Source of the DNA: Paenibacillus phyllosphaerae
GTDB taxonomy: Bacteria > Bacillota > Bacilli > Paenibacillales > Paenibacillaceae
Reading direction: 5' to 3'
Length of the DNA stretch: 64,000 nucleotides
Assembly (NCBI RefSeq): GCF_014192105.1
Contig: NZ_JACHXK010000016.1
Coordinates: 1-64,000 of the forward strand
Part shown: in pieces, positions 27,907 to 34,918 of the stretch
Layout: each line of letters opens with the position of its first letter
Position numbering within the stretch: the stretch's first letter is position 1
Position numbers and translations under genes: made by a program
Notes under the pieces: model-generated
What the model was told of the DNA's origin: nothing
Databases searched by the model: none
What the model saw: only the letters and a program-made list of their open reading frames with translations

Positions 27907-28293
27907 ATGTTTAGAGAAATGCATAAATCGAAGATTCATCGCGCGACGGTAACCGAAGCTAACCTCAATTATGTCGGAAGCATTACGATTGATGAAGAGT
28001 TGCTGGAGCGGTCCAATATCTATGAGAACGAGAAAGTCCAGGTGGTGAATATCAATAATGGCGCTAGGCTAGAGACTTACGCCATAGTAGGGCCCAGAGG
28101 CAGCGGTGTCATTTGCTTGAATGGCGCTGCCGCGAGATTGGTTCAGCCTGGGGACAACGTGATCATTATTTCTTATGCGTTAATGACCGAAGAACAGGCA
28201 AGAAAGCACAGACCGACAGTAGTCGTTCTGGATGAAAATAATAGGATCACCGATGCGCACTATACGGAGGAGCATTCCGTTTCAATTTCATAA
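27907..28293 (+). CDS. panD: Aspartate 1-decarboxylase
   Basis: This pyruvoyl enzyme decarboxylates L-aspartate to beta-alanine, the precursor of pantothenate and CoA. The sequence from [18 protein letters not shown] matches PanD closely. Gly24-Ser25 in YVGSITID is the self-cleavage site that makes the pyruvoyl group, and the 128-residue length is typical. The ATG at 27907 has GGAGGA 7 bases upstream and gives the canonical N-terminus; an in-frame ATG 66 bases earlier would add a non-family extension. A TATAAT at 27850 could be a -10 element but has no good -35. Here panD stands alone, without panB or panC, directly after NRPS accessory genes. That suggests it supplies beta-alanine to the peptide pathway, or raises CoA supply for carrier loading. 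Confidence 0.95.
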   Translation: MFREMHKSKIHRATVTEANLNYVGSITIDEELLERSNIYENEKVQVVNINNGARLETYAIVGPRGSGVICLNGAAARLVQPGDNVIIISYALMTEEQARKHRPTVVVLDENNRITDAHYTEEHSVSIS

Positions 28294-28319
28294 CCATGAA
28301 GAAGAGTGGAGGTCTTTTT

Positions 28320-28841
28320 TTGGCTACTTATGAACGGATATCCATCTATGAGCGCATCTGCGGGGTCTTGAAGGATAACGGAATCGAGTACAGGGTAATC
28401 AACCACGAACCGGAAGGAAATACGGCAAGAGGAAGTCTGCTTAGGGGACATCCTCTCCATGAGGCGGCAAAATCGATGGTTATCGAGGCGAGAAGGAAAG
28501 GCGACGTTGGTTACTATTTAGCGGTCATTCCCGGAGATCGACGAGTTCATCACAAATTGCTCAAGAAAACGCTTGGTGTCGAGGATGTTACTCTCGCTTC
28601 GAAAGAGACGACGAATCGATTAACCGGCTGCGGGATCGGGGCCATCCCTCCATTCTCGTTTAACCCTGAACTTCAACTCGTCGTGGACTCCAATTTATTG
28701 GAGAACGATGAAATCGTGTTTAACGCGGGGGTATTGGACATCTCGTTTACGATCAGCGCGAATGATTATTTAGCGCTTGTCGCCCCGCGATTAGGTTTGT
28801 TCACAAAAGCCGATGTGAAAGAATTAGAACTCATTCGATAA
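28320..28841 (+). CDS. YbaK/ProX-family aminoacyl-tRNA deacylase
   Basis: This protein of about 173 residues belongs to the YbaK/ProX/EbsC editing-domain family, which hydrolyses mischarged tRNAs. The hallmarks are the KSMVIEA strand, the conserved Lys region HHKLLKKTLG and the TGCGIGAIPPF motif. The TTG at 28320 is preferred: AGTGGAGG ends 7 bases before it, whereas the in-frame ATG at 28296 has no ribosome-binding site. It follows panD by 26 bases and closes the cluster operon before a hairpin. In this setting it may clear tRNAs misloaded with a pathway amino acid or with a toxic analogue, giving self-protection. That role is inferred. The substrate cannot be read from sequence. Confidence 0.88.
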   Translation: MATYERISIYERICGVLKDNGIEYRVINHEPEGNTARGSLLRGHPLHEAAKSMVIEARRKGDVGYYLAVIPGDRRVHHKLLKKTLGVEDVTLASKETTNRLTGCGIGAIPPFSFNPELQLVVDSNLLENDEIVFNAGVLDISFTISANDYLALVAPRLGLFTKADVKELELIR

Positions 28842-28873
28842 GAACGCTAGAACAAAGAGTAGTGATGGCAAGA

Positions 28874-28923
28874 GGGTGTCCCAAAAGTCATCAAAAAGAT
28901 GACTCTTGGGATACCCCCGTTTT
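28874..28923 (+). terminator. Intrinsic terminator after the NRPS cluster
   Basis: A stem of about 17 bp pairs GGTGTCCCAAAAGTCATC with GATGACTCTTGGGATACC around an AAAAA loop, followed by CCCGTTTT. It lies 32 bases after the deacylase stop and also forms the left end of the IS remnant. Confidence 0.7.
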
Positions 28924-29170
28924 CAAATATACTATTTGGTTACCGCATCCACTGCGAGGTCGCATGTTCTTCCGATCGCTGTTGTTCCCGGATTCCTTGA
29001 ATGTAATGGGTTAAGGTAGGAATCCGCCCACGAAGGCGAACGCTATCGCTTCTCCAGAATCATGCGACCTCTCCGTTAGGGGTAACTTTCTCAAAATTTC
29101 AAAGCCTGGAGGTTGGGTGGCTTTCGCTTGCCTACAATCTACTGAAGAAAGCAGCAACAGATAAAATAGC

Positions 29171-29213
29171 AAAAGTGACCGGCAGGTTTAGGACCCGCTC
29201 GGTCACTTTTTTG
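29171..29213 (+). terminator. Hairpin with T-tract inside IS remnant
   Basis: AAAAGTGACCG pairs with CGGTCACTTTT, followed by a run of Ts. It is a typical rho-independent terminator at the end of the transposase remnant, and may also act on leftward transcripts leaving the prs gene because both sides are A/T-rich. Confidence 0.6.
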
Positions 29214-29338
29214 TTCAAATCGAGCTATTTAAGGGTTCACAAGAGTGAAATTGAACCCTTATGGGACAGCTTCTTTGTCCGCGTGCCACACTCGGGCGGC
29301 TCACCACTAGATGATGAAGGTCCGCGTGTTCCGGTGCG

Positions 29339-30280
29339 TTAACGGGGAGCATGCAAGAGGGTATCGATCGATCCGCCTTCGTAAATAATCCGAATCGCGT
29401 TCGCAAGGAGCTGCGAAGAGGAGAGGACGCGCAGCTTCGCGTGCCGCTCCGGCGTCTGCTCGATCGTATTCGTTACGACGATCTGCTGGATATGCGCTTC
29501 GTGCAATTGGTCCAGCGCGCCGCCGGAAAACAAACCGTGCGCCACGCAAACGTAGGCCTCGTTAGAGCCTTGCCGCTTCAACGCATCTACGGCACGGAGT
29601 ACCGTATGACCGGTATCGATAAGGTCCTCGATCACGATCGGAGTTCTGCCGCGCACGTCCCCGATAACATGCAGCTCTTCTACAGGGTTTACCTTCTGAC
29701 GTTCTTTAAGCATGATCGCGAACGGTGCGTCGAGATTCTCCGCCAGTTTCTCCGCGATTTTGGCGCGTCCGGCGTCCGGTGAGACGACGATCGGGTTCGG
29801 TATGTTGGCATCCGATAGATACTTGGTGATCAAATCAAGCGTAGTCAAGTGGTCGACCGGGATTTTGAAGAAGCCTTGGATCGCGTCCGCGTGCAAATCC
29901 ATCGTGATTACGCGATTCGCGCCTACGGAGGTCAAGACGTCGGCTACCATCTTGGCGGAGATGGGGTCGCGCGGCGCGACCTTCTGCAGTTGTCTCGCAT
30001 ATCCAAAGTATGGGATGAGCACGTTGACGGTTTTCGCGGAAGCTCGTTTGGCCGCATCGATCATGACCAATAGCTCGATCAAATTATCGTTCACCGGGTG
30101 GGAGAGCGATTGAACGATGAAGACGTCGCACGTACGAACCGGTTCCAGATATCTAACGTAAATCTCGCCGCTCTTAAAGCGAGAGAGCTGGATTTCCCCT
30201 TGCTCGACGCCGAGATTCGCGCAAATCTCAGCGGTTAAGGACGGGTTCGACGTACCTGCAAAAATTTTGATTTTCGACAT
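29339..30280 (-). CDS. prs: Ribose-phosphate pyrophosphokinase, divergent paralogue
   Basis: PRPP synthetase makes PRPP from ribose 5-phosphate and ATP for nucleotide, His and Trp synthesis. The 313 residues align along the whole family: FKSGEIYV, SHPVNDNLIELL, DLHADAIQGFF with His130, and the PRPP loop IEDLIDTGHT. Several usually invariant positions differ. The ATP-binding segment reads YARQLQK (96-100) instead of YARQDRK, and the PRPP loop has EDLIDTGHT instead of DDIIDTAGT. It is therefore probably a second, specialised copy rather than the housekeeping enzyme. The ATG at 30280 has GGAGGA upstream. An own promoter is visible on the minus strand. It faces the NRPS cluster and is unlikely to belong to it. 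Confidence 0.88.
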   Translation of the reverse strand: MSKIKIFAGTSNPSLTAEICANLGVEQGEIQLSRFKSGEIYVRYLEPVRTCDVFIVQSLSHPVNDNLIELLVMIDAAKRASAKTVNVLIPYFGYARQLQKVAPRDPISAKMVADVLTSVGANRVITMDLHADAIQGFFKIPVDHLTTLDLITKYLSDANIPNPIVVSPDAGRAKIAEKLAENLDAPFAIMLKERQKVNPVEELHVIGDVRGRTPIVIEDLIDTGHTVLRAVDALKRQGSNEAYVCVAHGLFSGGALDQLHEAHIQQIVVTNTIEQTPERHAKLRVLSSSQLLANAIRIIYEGGSIDTLLHAPR

Positions 30281-30355
30281 GACATCCTCCAATTAATTGC
30301 GTAAAGCGAATGCGGGTTTCTGTCAGAAAACGTTCCATTCGCCAATGTTATGTCT

Positions 30356-30383
30356 ATTATACCCCTAAACGTTGGACATACAA
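30356..30383 (-). promoter_or_regulatory. SigA-type promoter of prs paralogue
   Basis: On the minus strand TTGTAT (30383-30378) is followed after 16 bases by a perfect TATAAT (30361-30356), about 75 bases before the prs start codon. Confidence 0.6.
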
Positions 30384-30470
30384 GATTCTTCTCCTCTCGG
30401 GAAGAGTTCGGCTCGCAGTCCTTGAGTTGGCGCTTGGCGTCCGGACGAATTCTTAATTGAAAAATAACGC

Positions 30471-30501
30471 TTGCAGGTTACGTTACGTAACCCGATATAC
30501 T
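30471..30501 (+). promoter_or_regulatory. MerR-type promoter with 19-bp spacer and operator dyad
   Basis: TTGCAG (30471-30476) and TATACT (30496-30501) are separated by 19 bases, the overlong spacer typical of MerR-activated promoters. Between them lies the inverted repeat GGTTACGTTACGTAACC (476-492), two perfect 7-bp arms around TTA. It stands 45 bases before the MerR-family gene, so autoregulation is likely. Confidence 0.75.
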
Positions 30502-30545
30502 AGCTTTAACCAGTCAAGCATTCCAAACGGAAGGAGGAGGGCGTA

Positions 30546-31730
30546 ATCGAAACGACTTATTTCACGACGGGACAGTTGGCGAAGTGGACGGGGCTGACGC
30601 TTCGGACCTTAAGGTATTACGACCAGATCGGACTATTGATTCCAGGCGAGGACCAAATAGGTGCGGCGCGAAGATACAACGTGAATGATCTTAGACGGCT
30701 GCAGCAAATCCAGACGCTAAAGTATGTGGGGTTGTCGCTCGAGGAGATCGGACATCTTCTCGCCGCAGAGAGGGACGCGGGACGGGAAATTCGGGACTCG
30801 CTTCTTGCTCAATTGGATGTGCTGCGGCAAAAAATGATGCATACCGAGAATGTCGTCAAGGCGATCCGACGGGCATTGGAGGAGGGCGAAGGGTCTGGCG
30901 AGAAGGGCTGGAATCATCTCGCGAATATTATTCAGGCCGTGCAGACGGAGCAGAAGTGGGGAGAACAGTATCGGAGCGCCGCGCGCTTACAATCGCGCAT
31001 CCACCTGTATGATCGATTCTCCGTCAATCGGCACGGATGGCACAGATGGGTTTTCGAGCAACTGGGGACGGAGCCGGATGTACATGTGCTCGAGGTAGGC
31101 TGCGGGGACGGTTCCTTATGGCAGCGCAATGCCGATCGCATACCGGAGAGTTGGCGCATCACGTTAACGGATCGTTCCGAGGGGATGTTGGATGAGGCGC
31201 GGAGCCGGCTTCAAGGGCTGCCCCAGTTCAAATTCCTGGTCATCGATGCGCAGGACATCCCTTTCCATGACGGGCAATTCGATAAAGTGATCGCGAGCAA
31301 TATGCTTTACCATGTGCAGAACATCCCGCAAGCCATCAAGGAAATCCATCGCGTTCTCCGAAAAGGCGGTCAATGCTATACGACGACGATGAGCTTGCGA
31401 CACCTGCAGGAGGTAGAGCGGCTGGGAACGGATTTTGACCCGGAGATGGAGGTGCTGGATCGCGTCATTGAGCGATTTCATATGGACAATGCGGCCGAGC
31501 AGCTGTCCCCTTTCTTCCATGAGATTCTACCGTTCCACTACGAAGACAGTCTGATCATTACCGAATCAGAACCCCTGATCGAATATATGACCTCTACGCC
31601 AATGAATGCGCGGTCACGACTGCAGGGAGCGACGTTGGATCGTTTTAAGGCCTACGTGGAGCAAATTCTGGAGCGGGAAGGCGCTCTGCGGGTTTCGAAA
31701 GAAAATGGTTTGTACAAAGGGAGGAAATGA
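30546..31730 (+). CDS. MerR-family regulator fused to a SAM-dependent methyltransferase
   Basis: About 394 residues. The N-terminal part is a MerR winged helix (TTGQLAKWTGLTLRTLRYYD) with a coiled-coil helix to about 120. The C-terminal part is a class I methyltransferase with motif I VLEVGCGDGS, an acidic DR in motif II, and SNMLYHVQNIPQAIKEIHRVLRKGG. Such a fusion suggests that an inducer bound or modified by the enzyme domain controls the regulator, as with drug-sensing MerR proteins (inference). The start is odd. The first ordinary start, TTG at 30576, would remove most of helix 1. AAGGAGGAGG at 30531-30540 fits a rare ATC start at 30546, giving METTYFTTGQLAK. A sequence error cannot be excluded. 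The Nudix gene follows 4 bases later, so the two are an operon. Confidence 0.85.
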   Translation: METTYFTTGQLAKWTGLTLRTLRYYDQIGLLIPGEDQIGAARRYNVNDLRRLQQIQTLKYVGLSLEEIGHLLAAERDAGREIRDSLLAQLDVLRQKMMHTENVVKAIRRALEEGEGSGEKGWNHLANIIQAVQTEQKWGEQYRSAARLQSRIHLYDRFSVNRHGWHRWVFEQLGTEPDVHVLEVGCGDGSLWQRNADRIPESWRITLTDRSEGMLDEARSRLQGLPQFKFLVIDAQDIPFHDGQFDKVIASNMLYHVQNIPQAIKEIHRVLRKGGQCYTTTMSLRHLQEVERLGTDFDPEMEVLDRVIERFHMDNAAEQLSPFFHEILPFHYEDSLIITESEPLIEYMTSTPMNARSRLQGATLDRFKAYVEQILEREGALRVSKENGLYKGRK

Positions 31731-31734
31731 CAAG

Positions 31735-32739
31735 ATGGACAATCACCCTAGAATTCGCAAGATTACCGAGGAAGTGCTATCCGACAATTGGTATGTGCTT
31801 AAGAAGGTTTCGTTCGAGTACCAAAAAGAGAACGGGGAATGGGAAAAACAGGAACGCGAAGTTTACGATCGCGGCAACGGCGCGACCATTCTTCTCTATA
31901 ATCGGGACAAACAAACGGTCGTGCTGACCCGCCAGTTCCGGATGCCGACTTACAAGAATCACAATCCTTCCGGAATGCTGATCGAAACATGCGCGGGATT
32001 GCTGGATCAAGAGACGCCGGAAGCCAGCATCATTCGCGAGACGGAAGAAGAGACCGGATACAAGCTCACGAAGGTCCAACAAGTCGGAGAAGCGTATATG
32101 TCTCCAGGGTCCGTAACGGAGATTGTTCATTTCTATGTCGGGGAGTACGACGAGACCATGGCATCGGGCACGGGTGGCGGACTTGACGAGGAGCAGGAAA
32201 ACATCGAAGTGTTGGAATTGCCGTTCGACCATGCCTTAGAGATGATCCGAACCGGCGAAATTCGGGATGGCAAGACCATTCTGCTGCTTCAATACGCTGA
32301 GCTGCACGGCCTGCTGGGTCGGAAGGAAGTCGATGAAAAAGAGCGCGGCCCCATGCATATTCTCGTCGCAGGACCGTATCGGTCGGGAACCGGCGATGAT
32401 CCGGAGAAAATCGAACAAAACGTCCAGTACATGAACCGAATAGCCCTGCATCTTTATGAAGCCGGACATATGCCGGTATTAGGGGAATGGTATGCGCTGC
32501 CGCTGGTCGCTACTGCAGGTTCCGCAGGCATTGGCGACGAGATATTCAATCGCATCTTCCATCCGTCATCCGAAAGGCTCCTCCGCCATTGCGATGCCGT
32601 AGTGAGGGTAGGAGGTCCTTCGGCAGGCGCCGACCAAATGGTGAATGCCGCGAAAGCGATGGGGAAGATGATCTATGAGAAACTCGAGGATATCCCGAAG
32701 GCTGCATGCTTAGCGTTGCCGGTGCAAGGTTTGGACTGA
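31735..32739 (+). CDS. Nudix hydrolase fused to a DUF4406/deoxyribosyltransferase-like domain
   Basis: A 334-residue two-domain protein. Residues 1 to about 200 form a Nudix hydrolase similar to NudK/ADP-ribose pyrophosphatases, with the Nudix helix GLLDQETPEASIIRETEEET. From about residue 204 a Rossmann-like domain starts with MHILVAGPYRSG and carries HCDAVVRVGGPSAGADQ, as in DUF4406 and nucleoside 2-deoxyribosyltransferase relatives. Joining a nucleoside-diphosphate-sugar hydrolase to a nucleoside-handling domain suggests nucleotide salvage or sanitation, perhaps of the same compound sensed by the MerR fusion (inference). The ATG at 31735 has GGGAGG upstream. It directly follows the MerR-methyltransferase gene and ends before a long hairpin shared with the converging gene. 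Confidence 0.85.
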   Translation: MDNHPRIRKITEEVLSDNWYVLKKVSFEYQKENGEWEKQEREVYDRGNGATILLYNRDKQTVVLTRQFRMPTYKNHNPSGMLIETCAGLLDQETPEASIIRETEEETGYKLTKVQQVGEAYMSPGSVTEIVHFYVGEYDETMASGTGGGLDEEQENIEVLELPFDHALEMIRTGEIRDGKTILLLQYAELHGLLGRKEVDEKERGPMHILVAGPYRSGTGDDPEKIEQNVQYMNRIALHLYEAGHMPVLGEWYALPLVATAGSAGIGDEIFNRIFHPSSERLLRHCDAVVRVGGPSAGADQMVNAAKAMGKMIYEKLEDIPKAACLALPVQGLD

Positions 32740-32756
32740 GAGCTTAAGTTATACAC

Positions 32757-32796
32757 ACAGAGGAGCAGTATGCCAACATGGCAGCTGCTCCTCTGT
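32757..32796. terminator. Bidirectional terminator-like hairpin
   Basis: A perfect 12-bp stem (ACAGAGGAGCAG with CTGCTCCTCTGT) lies between the converging Nudix and small secreted protein genes. No clear T-run follows on either strand, so termination strength is uncertain. Confidence 0.5.
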
Positions 32797-32843
32797 CATA
32801 AAGCGGAACTTACATCGAGATCATCCGCTTCGGTTCATGATAA

Positions 32844-33110
32844 TTAGGGTTTGTACACCGTTCCCGCAAATTTGCAGTAATATTGCTGCCCGTTGTTATA
32901 CCCGCCGTTATAATTCCAGCCGCCGCCGTCGTACAGATACACAACCCCGCTATAACCGTCCGCATCCGAATAATAGGTGCTGGTCCCGCATTGATTTCTC
33001 CAGATTCCAAAATCCACATACTTCGATCCTTGCGCGAAAGCAGATACGGGAAGGCTTAATGCCACGGCCAGCACGCCTGCGACAAGTATGGATTTTTTGA
33101 ATATCTTCAT
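32844..33110 (-). CDS. Small secreted protein of unknown function
   Basis: An 88-residue protein with a clear Sec signal peptide: MKIFKKS, a hydrophobic stretch, then a probable cleavage after AFA at about residue 27. The mature part of about 60 residues is rich in Tyr, Gly and Asn, contains two Cys that may form a disulfide, and ends in FAGTVYKP. The ATG at 33110 has AAAGGGGG 8 bases upstream; the in-frame GTG three codons earlier is inside that region. I do not recognise the family. Its aromatic, Gly-rich composition with one likely disulfide resembles short secreted or cell-surface peptides of Bacilli. Nothing nearby shows its role. Confidence 0.75.
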   Translation of the reverse strand: MKIFKKSILVAGVLAVALSLPVSAFAQGSKYVDFGIWRNQCGTSTYYSDADGYSGVVYLYDGGGWNYNGGYNNGQQYYCKFAGTVYKP

Positions 33111-33361
33111 CAGTTTCACCCCCTTTCATAGTAGGGAATTAGTAGAGGCGAATTGTGCCGTTTCGTAGTTGTAACTAGATATTACTATAAAAATCCAAAA
33201 GTGGAAGAGCCAACGCCGCGACTTCACTAAAGAGGTTGAAAAAACGATATAAAACCAAAAAAAATGGTATCTAGGAGCATCCGCTGATCGCAGTTAATAA
33301 TGAATTGCTCCTGTCCCCAAACTCAGGTATCGTAACGGTATATTGGTAATGGAGGGAATTC

Positions 33362-34918
33362 ATGGACCGAATAACCGTCATGATTGTAGACGATGAGGTG
33401 CTGGCGATCGAGCATCTCAAGCAAATGCTGGATTGGGAGTCGGAAGGTTTTCGAATCGTCGGTTCGTCCTCCCGTCCATTGCAAGCGCTTACCAAAGTGG
33501 CCGAGCTCAAGCCTGATTTGATCATTGCGGATATCCGGATGCCCCAACTGGATGGCATTTCATTCAGCAAGCGGGTAATCGCCGCCGGACACCGCTGCCG
33601 GATTATTCTGCTCACCTCGTACAAAGAGTTCGATTATGTCAAAGAGGCGCTCTCGATTGGCGTTGCCGAATATTTGGTCAAGCACGAACTCGAGCCGGAA
33701 ACCCTGCGCCGGGAGTTGATCAAAGTGAGGACGGCTGCCTTAGAGGAGCGGAGGAGAAGCGCCATGATGTTGCGGCAGTATCTCAAAGAGCTGACCGAGG
33801 GTAATACGCCGGCAGCAGAGCTTGAGGCGGCATCCGTGGAGCAGGTGAACGTCAAAGGCCGGGAGTTTACCTATGTGCTGTTGTCGGCGGAAGGGCATTT
33901 GTCGGTATTGCCGGTATTCGAGGGACTTGAGGTACCAGCGTTATCGAACATCGAGATTCCACGACTGCCATTCCACGAAATTGAGCTAGCCTACAAGAAG
34001 AAGGGCCGAATCGGCTATTTGCTGTCGGCCGAACCGGTCGCAAGCAAGAAGGAAGCGGCTGAGCGGAATCTCGAGGCCGCCGTGATGGTGCAGCGTGATG
34101 TGCAGTCTACCGGCAAGGCCCGCCGGATCGCCGTTGCCTATTCCGAGCCGTTTAATCGTCTTGCCGATCTGCAGCGGATACACAAGGCAACGATGGAACA
34201 ACTGACGGCAGGCGTACTGTTCGATGATGCCGCTGTCGTCGAACCCGGTTCGTCACGCAGCTCCACCATGCGCCGCGAGCAAGTCGCGGTCACGCGAGAC
34301 AGGGTTGCTGAGACCATAGCCAGCGGGGATGCCGCGGCGATCGCAACTTATCTTCATGCCTCCTTCGATCACGTAATTCGGACGAGGAGTCTTGGCGAGG
34401 TATCCGAACTGTGCGAGGCATGGACCTCCGCGCTGGATACGTTCCGGGTTGAACGCGGGCTGCCTGCACTGAAGCAGCTCATGGAGGAGGGCGGCATCCG
34501 GACGGACCAATGGCGGACGTTGGCAGGCATACGGGCGTGGTTGCATGGGAAGCTGGAAGAGGCATTTGCCAGCGGCACACATCAGGGGTACAGCCGCAAG
34601 ATCCGGGAGACGATGGAGTATATTGCCGCCCATTACGCGGAAGAACTGAGCGCGGAGTCGATTGCGCTTCATCTTGGCATCAGCGGCGAGCATCTGCGCC
34701 ATTTGTTCAAGCAGGAGACCGGCCAGACGCTGCTCGACTACATTACGATGTATCGAATCGAGAAGGCGAAATCGCTGCTCGAGAGCGGCCGATTCAGGCT
34801 CTACGAGATTGCCGGGAAGGTCGGCTACAAGAGCAGCCATTATTTCAGCAAAGTATTCAGCAAGCTTGTCGGCATGTCCCCGCTCGATTATGCGGAAGCC
34901 AAGGGTACCGTGCAATGA
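33362..34918 (+). CDS. YesN-like response regulator, AraC family
   Basis: A 518-residue two-component regulator. The receiver domain (1-120) has the acidic pair at 10-11 and the phosphoryl acceptor Asp57 in IIADIRMP, with LLTSYKEFDYV and the conserved Lys in YLVKHE. A helical linker follows, and the C-terminal about 100 residues form an AraC-type double helix-turn-helix ending in the VGYKSSHYFSKVF motif. TGGAGGGAAT precedes the ATG. The stop overlaps the start of the YesM-like kinase by 4 bases (ATGA), so they are a translationally coupled pair. The ABC importer genes downstream are the expected targets. The name YesN denotes the type, not orthology. Confidence 0.93.
   Translation: MDRITVMIVDDEVLAIEHLKQMLDWESEGFRIVGSSSRPLQALTKVAELKPDLIIADIRMPQLDGISFSKRVIAAGHRCRIILLTSYKEFDYVKEALSIGVAEYLVKHELEPETLRRELIKVRTAALEERRRSAMMLRQYLKELTEGNTPAAELEAASVEQVNVKGREFTYVLLSAEGHLSVLPVFEGLEVPALSNIEIPRLPFHEIELAYKKKGRIGYLLSAEPVASKKEAAERNLEAAVMVQRDVQSTGKARRIAVAYSEPFNRLADLQRIHKATMEQLTAGVLFDDAAVVEPGSSRSSTMRREQVAVTRDRVAETIASGDAAAIATYLHASFDHVIRTRSLGEVSELCEAWTSALDTFRVERGLPALKQLMEEGGIRTDQWRTLAGIRAWLHGKLEEAFASGTHQGYSRKIRETMEYIAAHYAEELSAESIALHLGISGEHLRHLFKQETGQTLLDYITMYRIEKAKSLLESGRFRLYEIAGKVGYKSSHYFSKVFSKLVGMSPLDYAEAKGTVQ

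Larger units (their letters stand above)
28869..29275. mobile_element. Decayed insertion-sequence remnant with imperfect terminal inverted repeats
   Basis: No intact gene lies between 28842 and 29338. The left end reads AGAGGGTGTCCCAAAAG and the right end, on the other strand, reads AGAAGCTGTCCCATAAG, so they form imperfect inverted repeats about 410 bases apart. Inside, one frame near 29125-29213 reads EVGWLSLAYNLLKKAATDK, which looks like the C-terminus of an IS1182-like transposase. The rest of the transposase is missing. The assignment to a family is by resemblance only. It marks the border between the NRPS cluster and unrelated genes. Confidence 0.55.
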
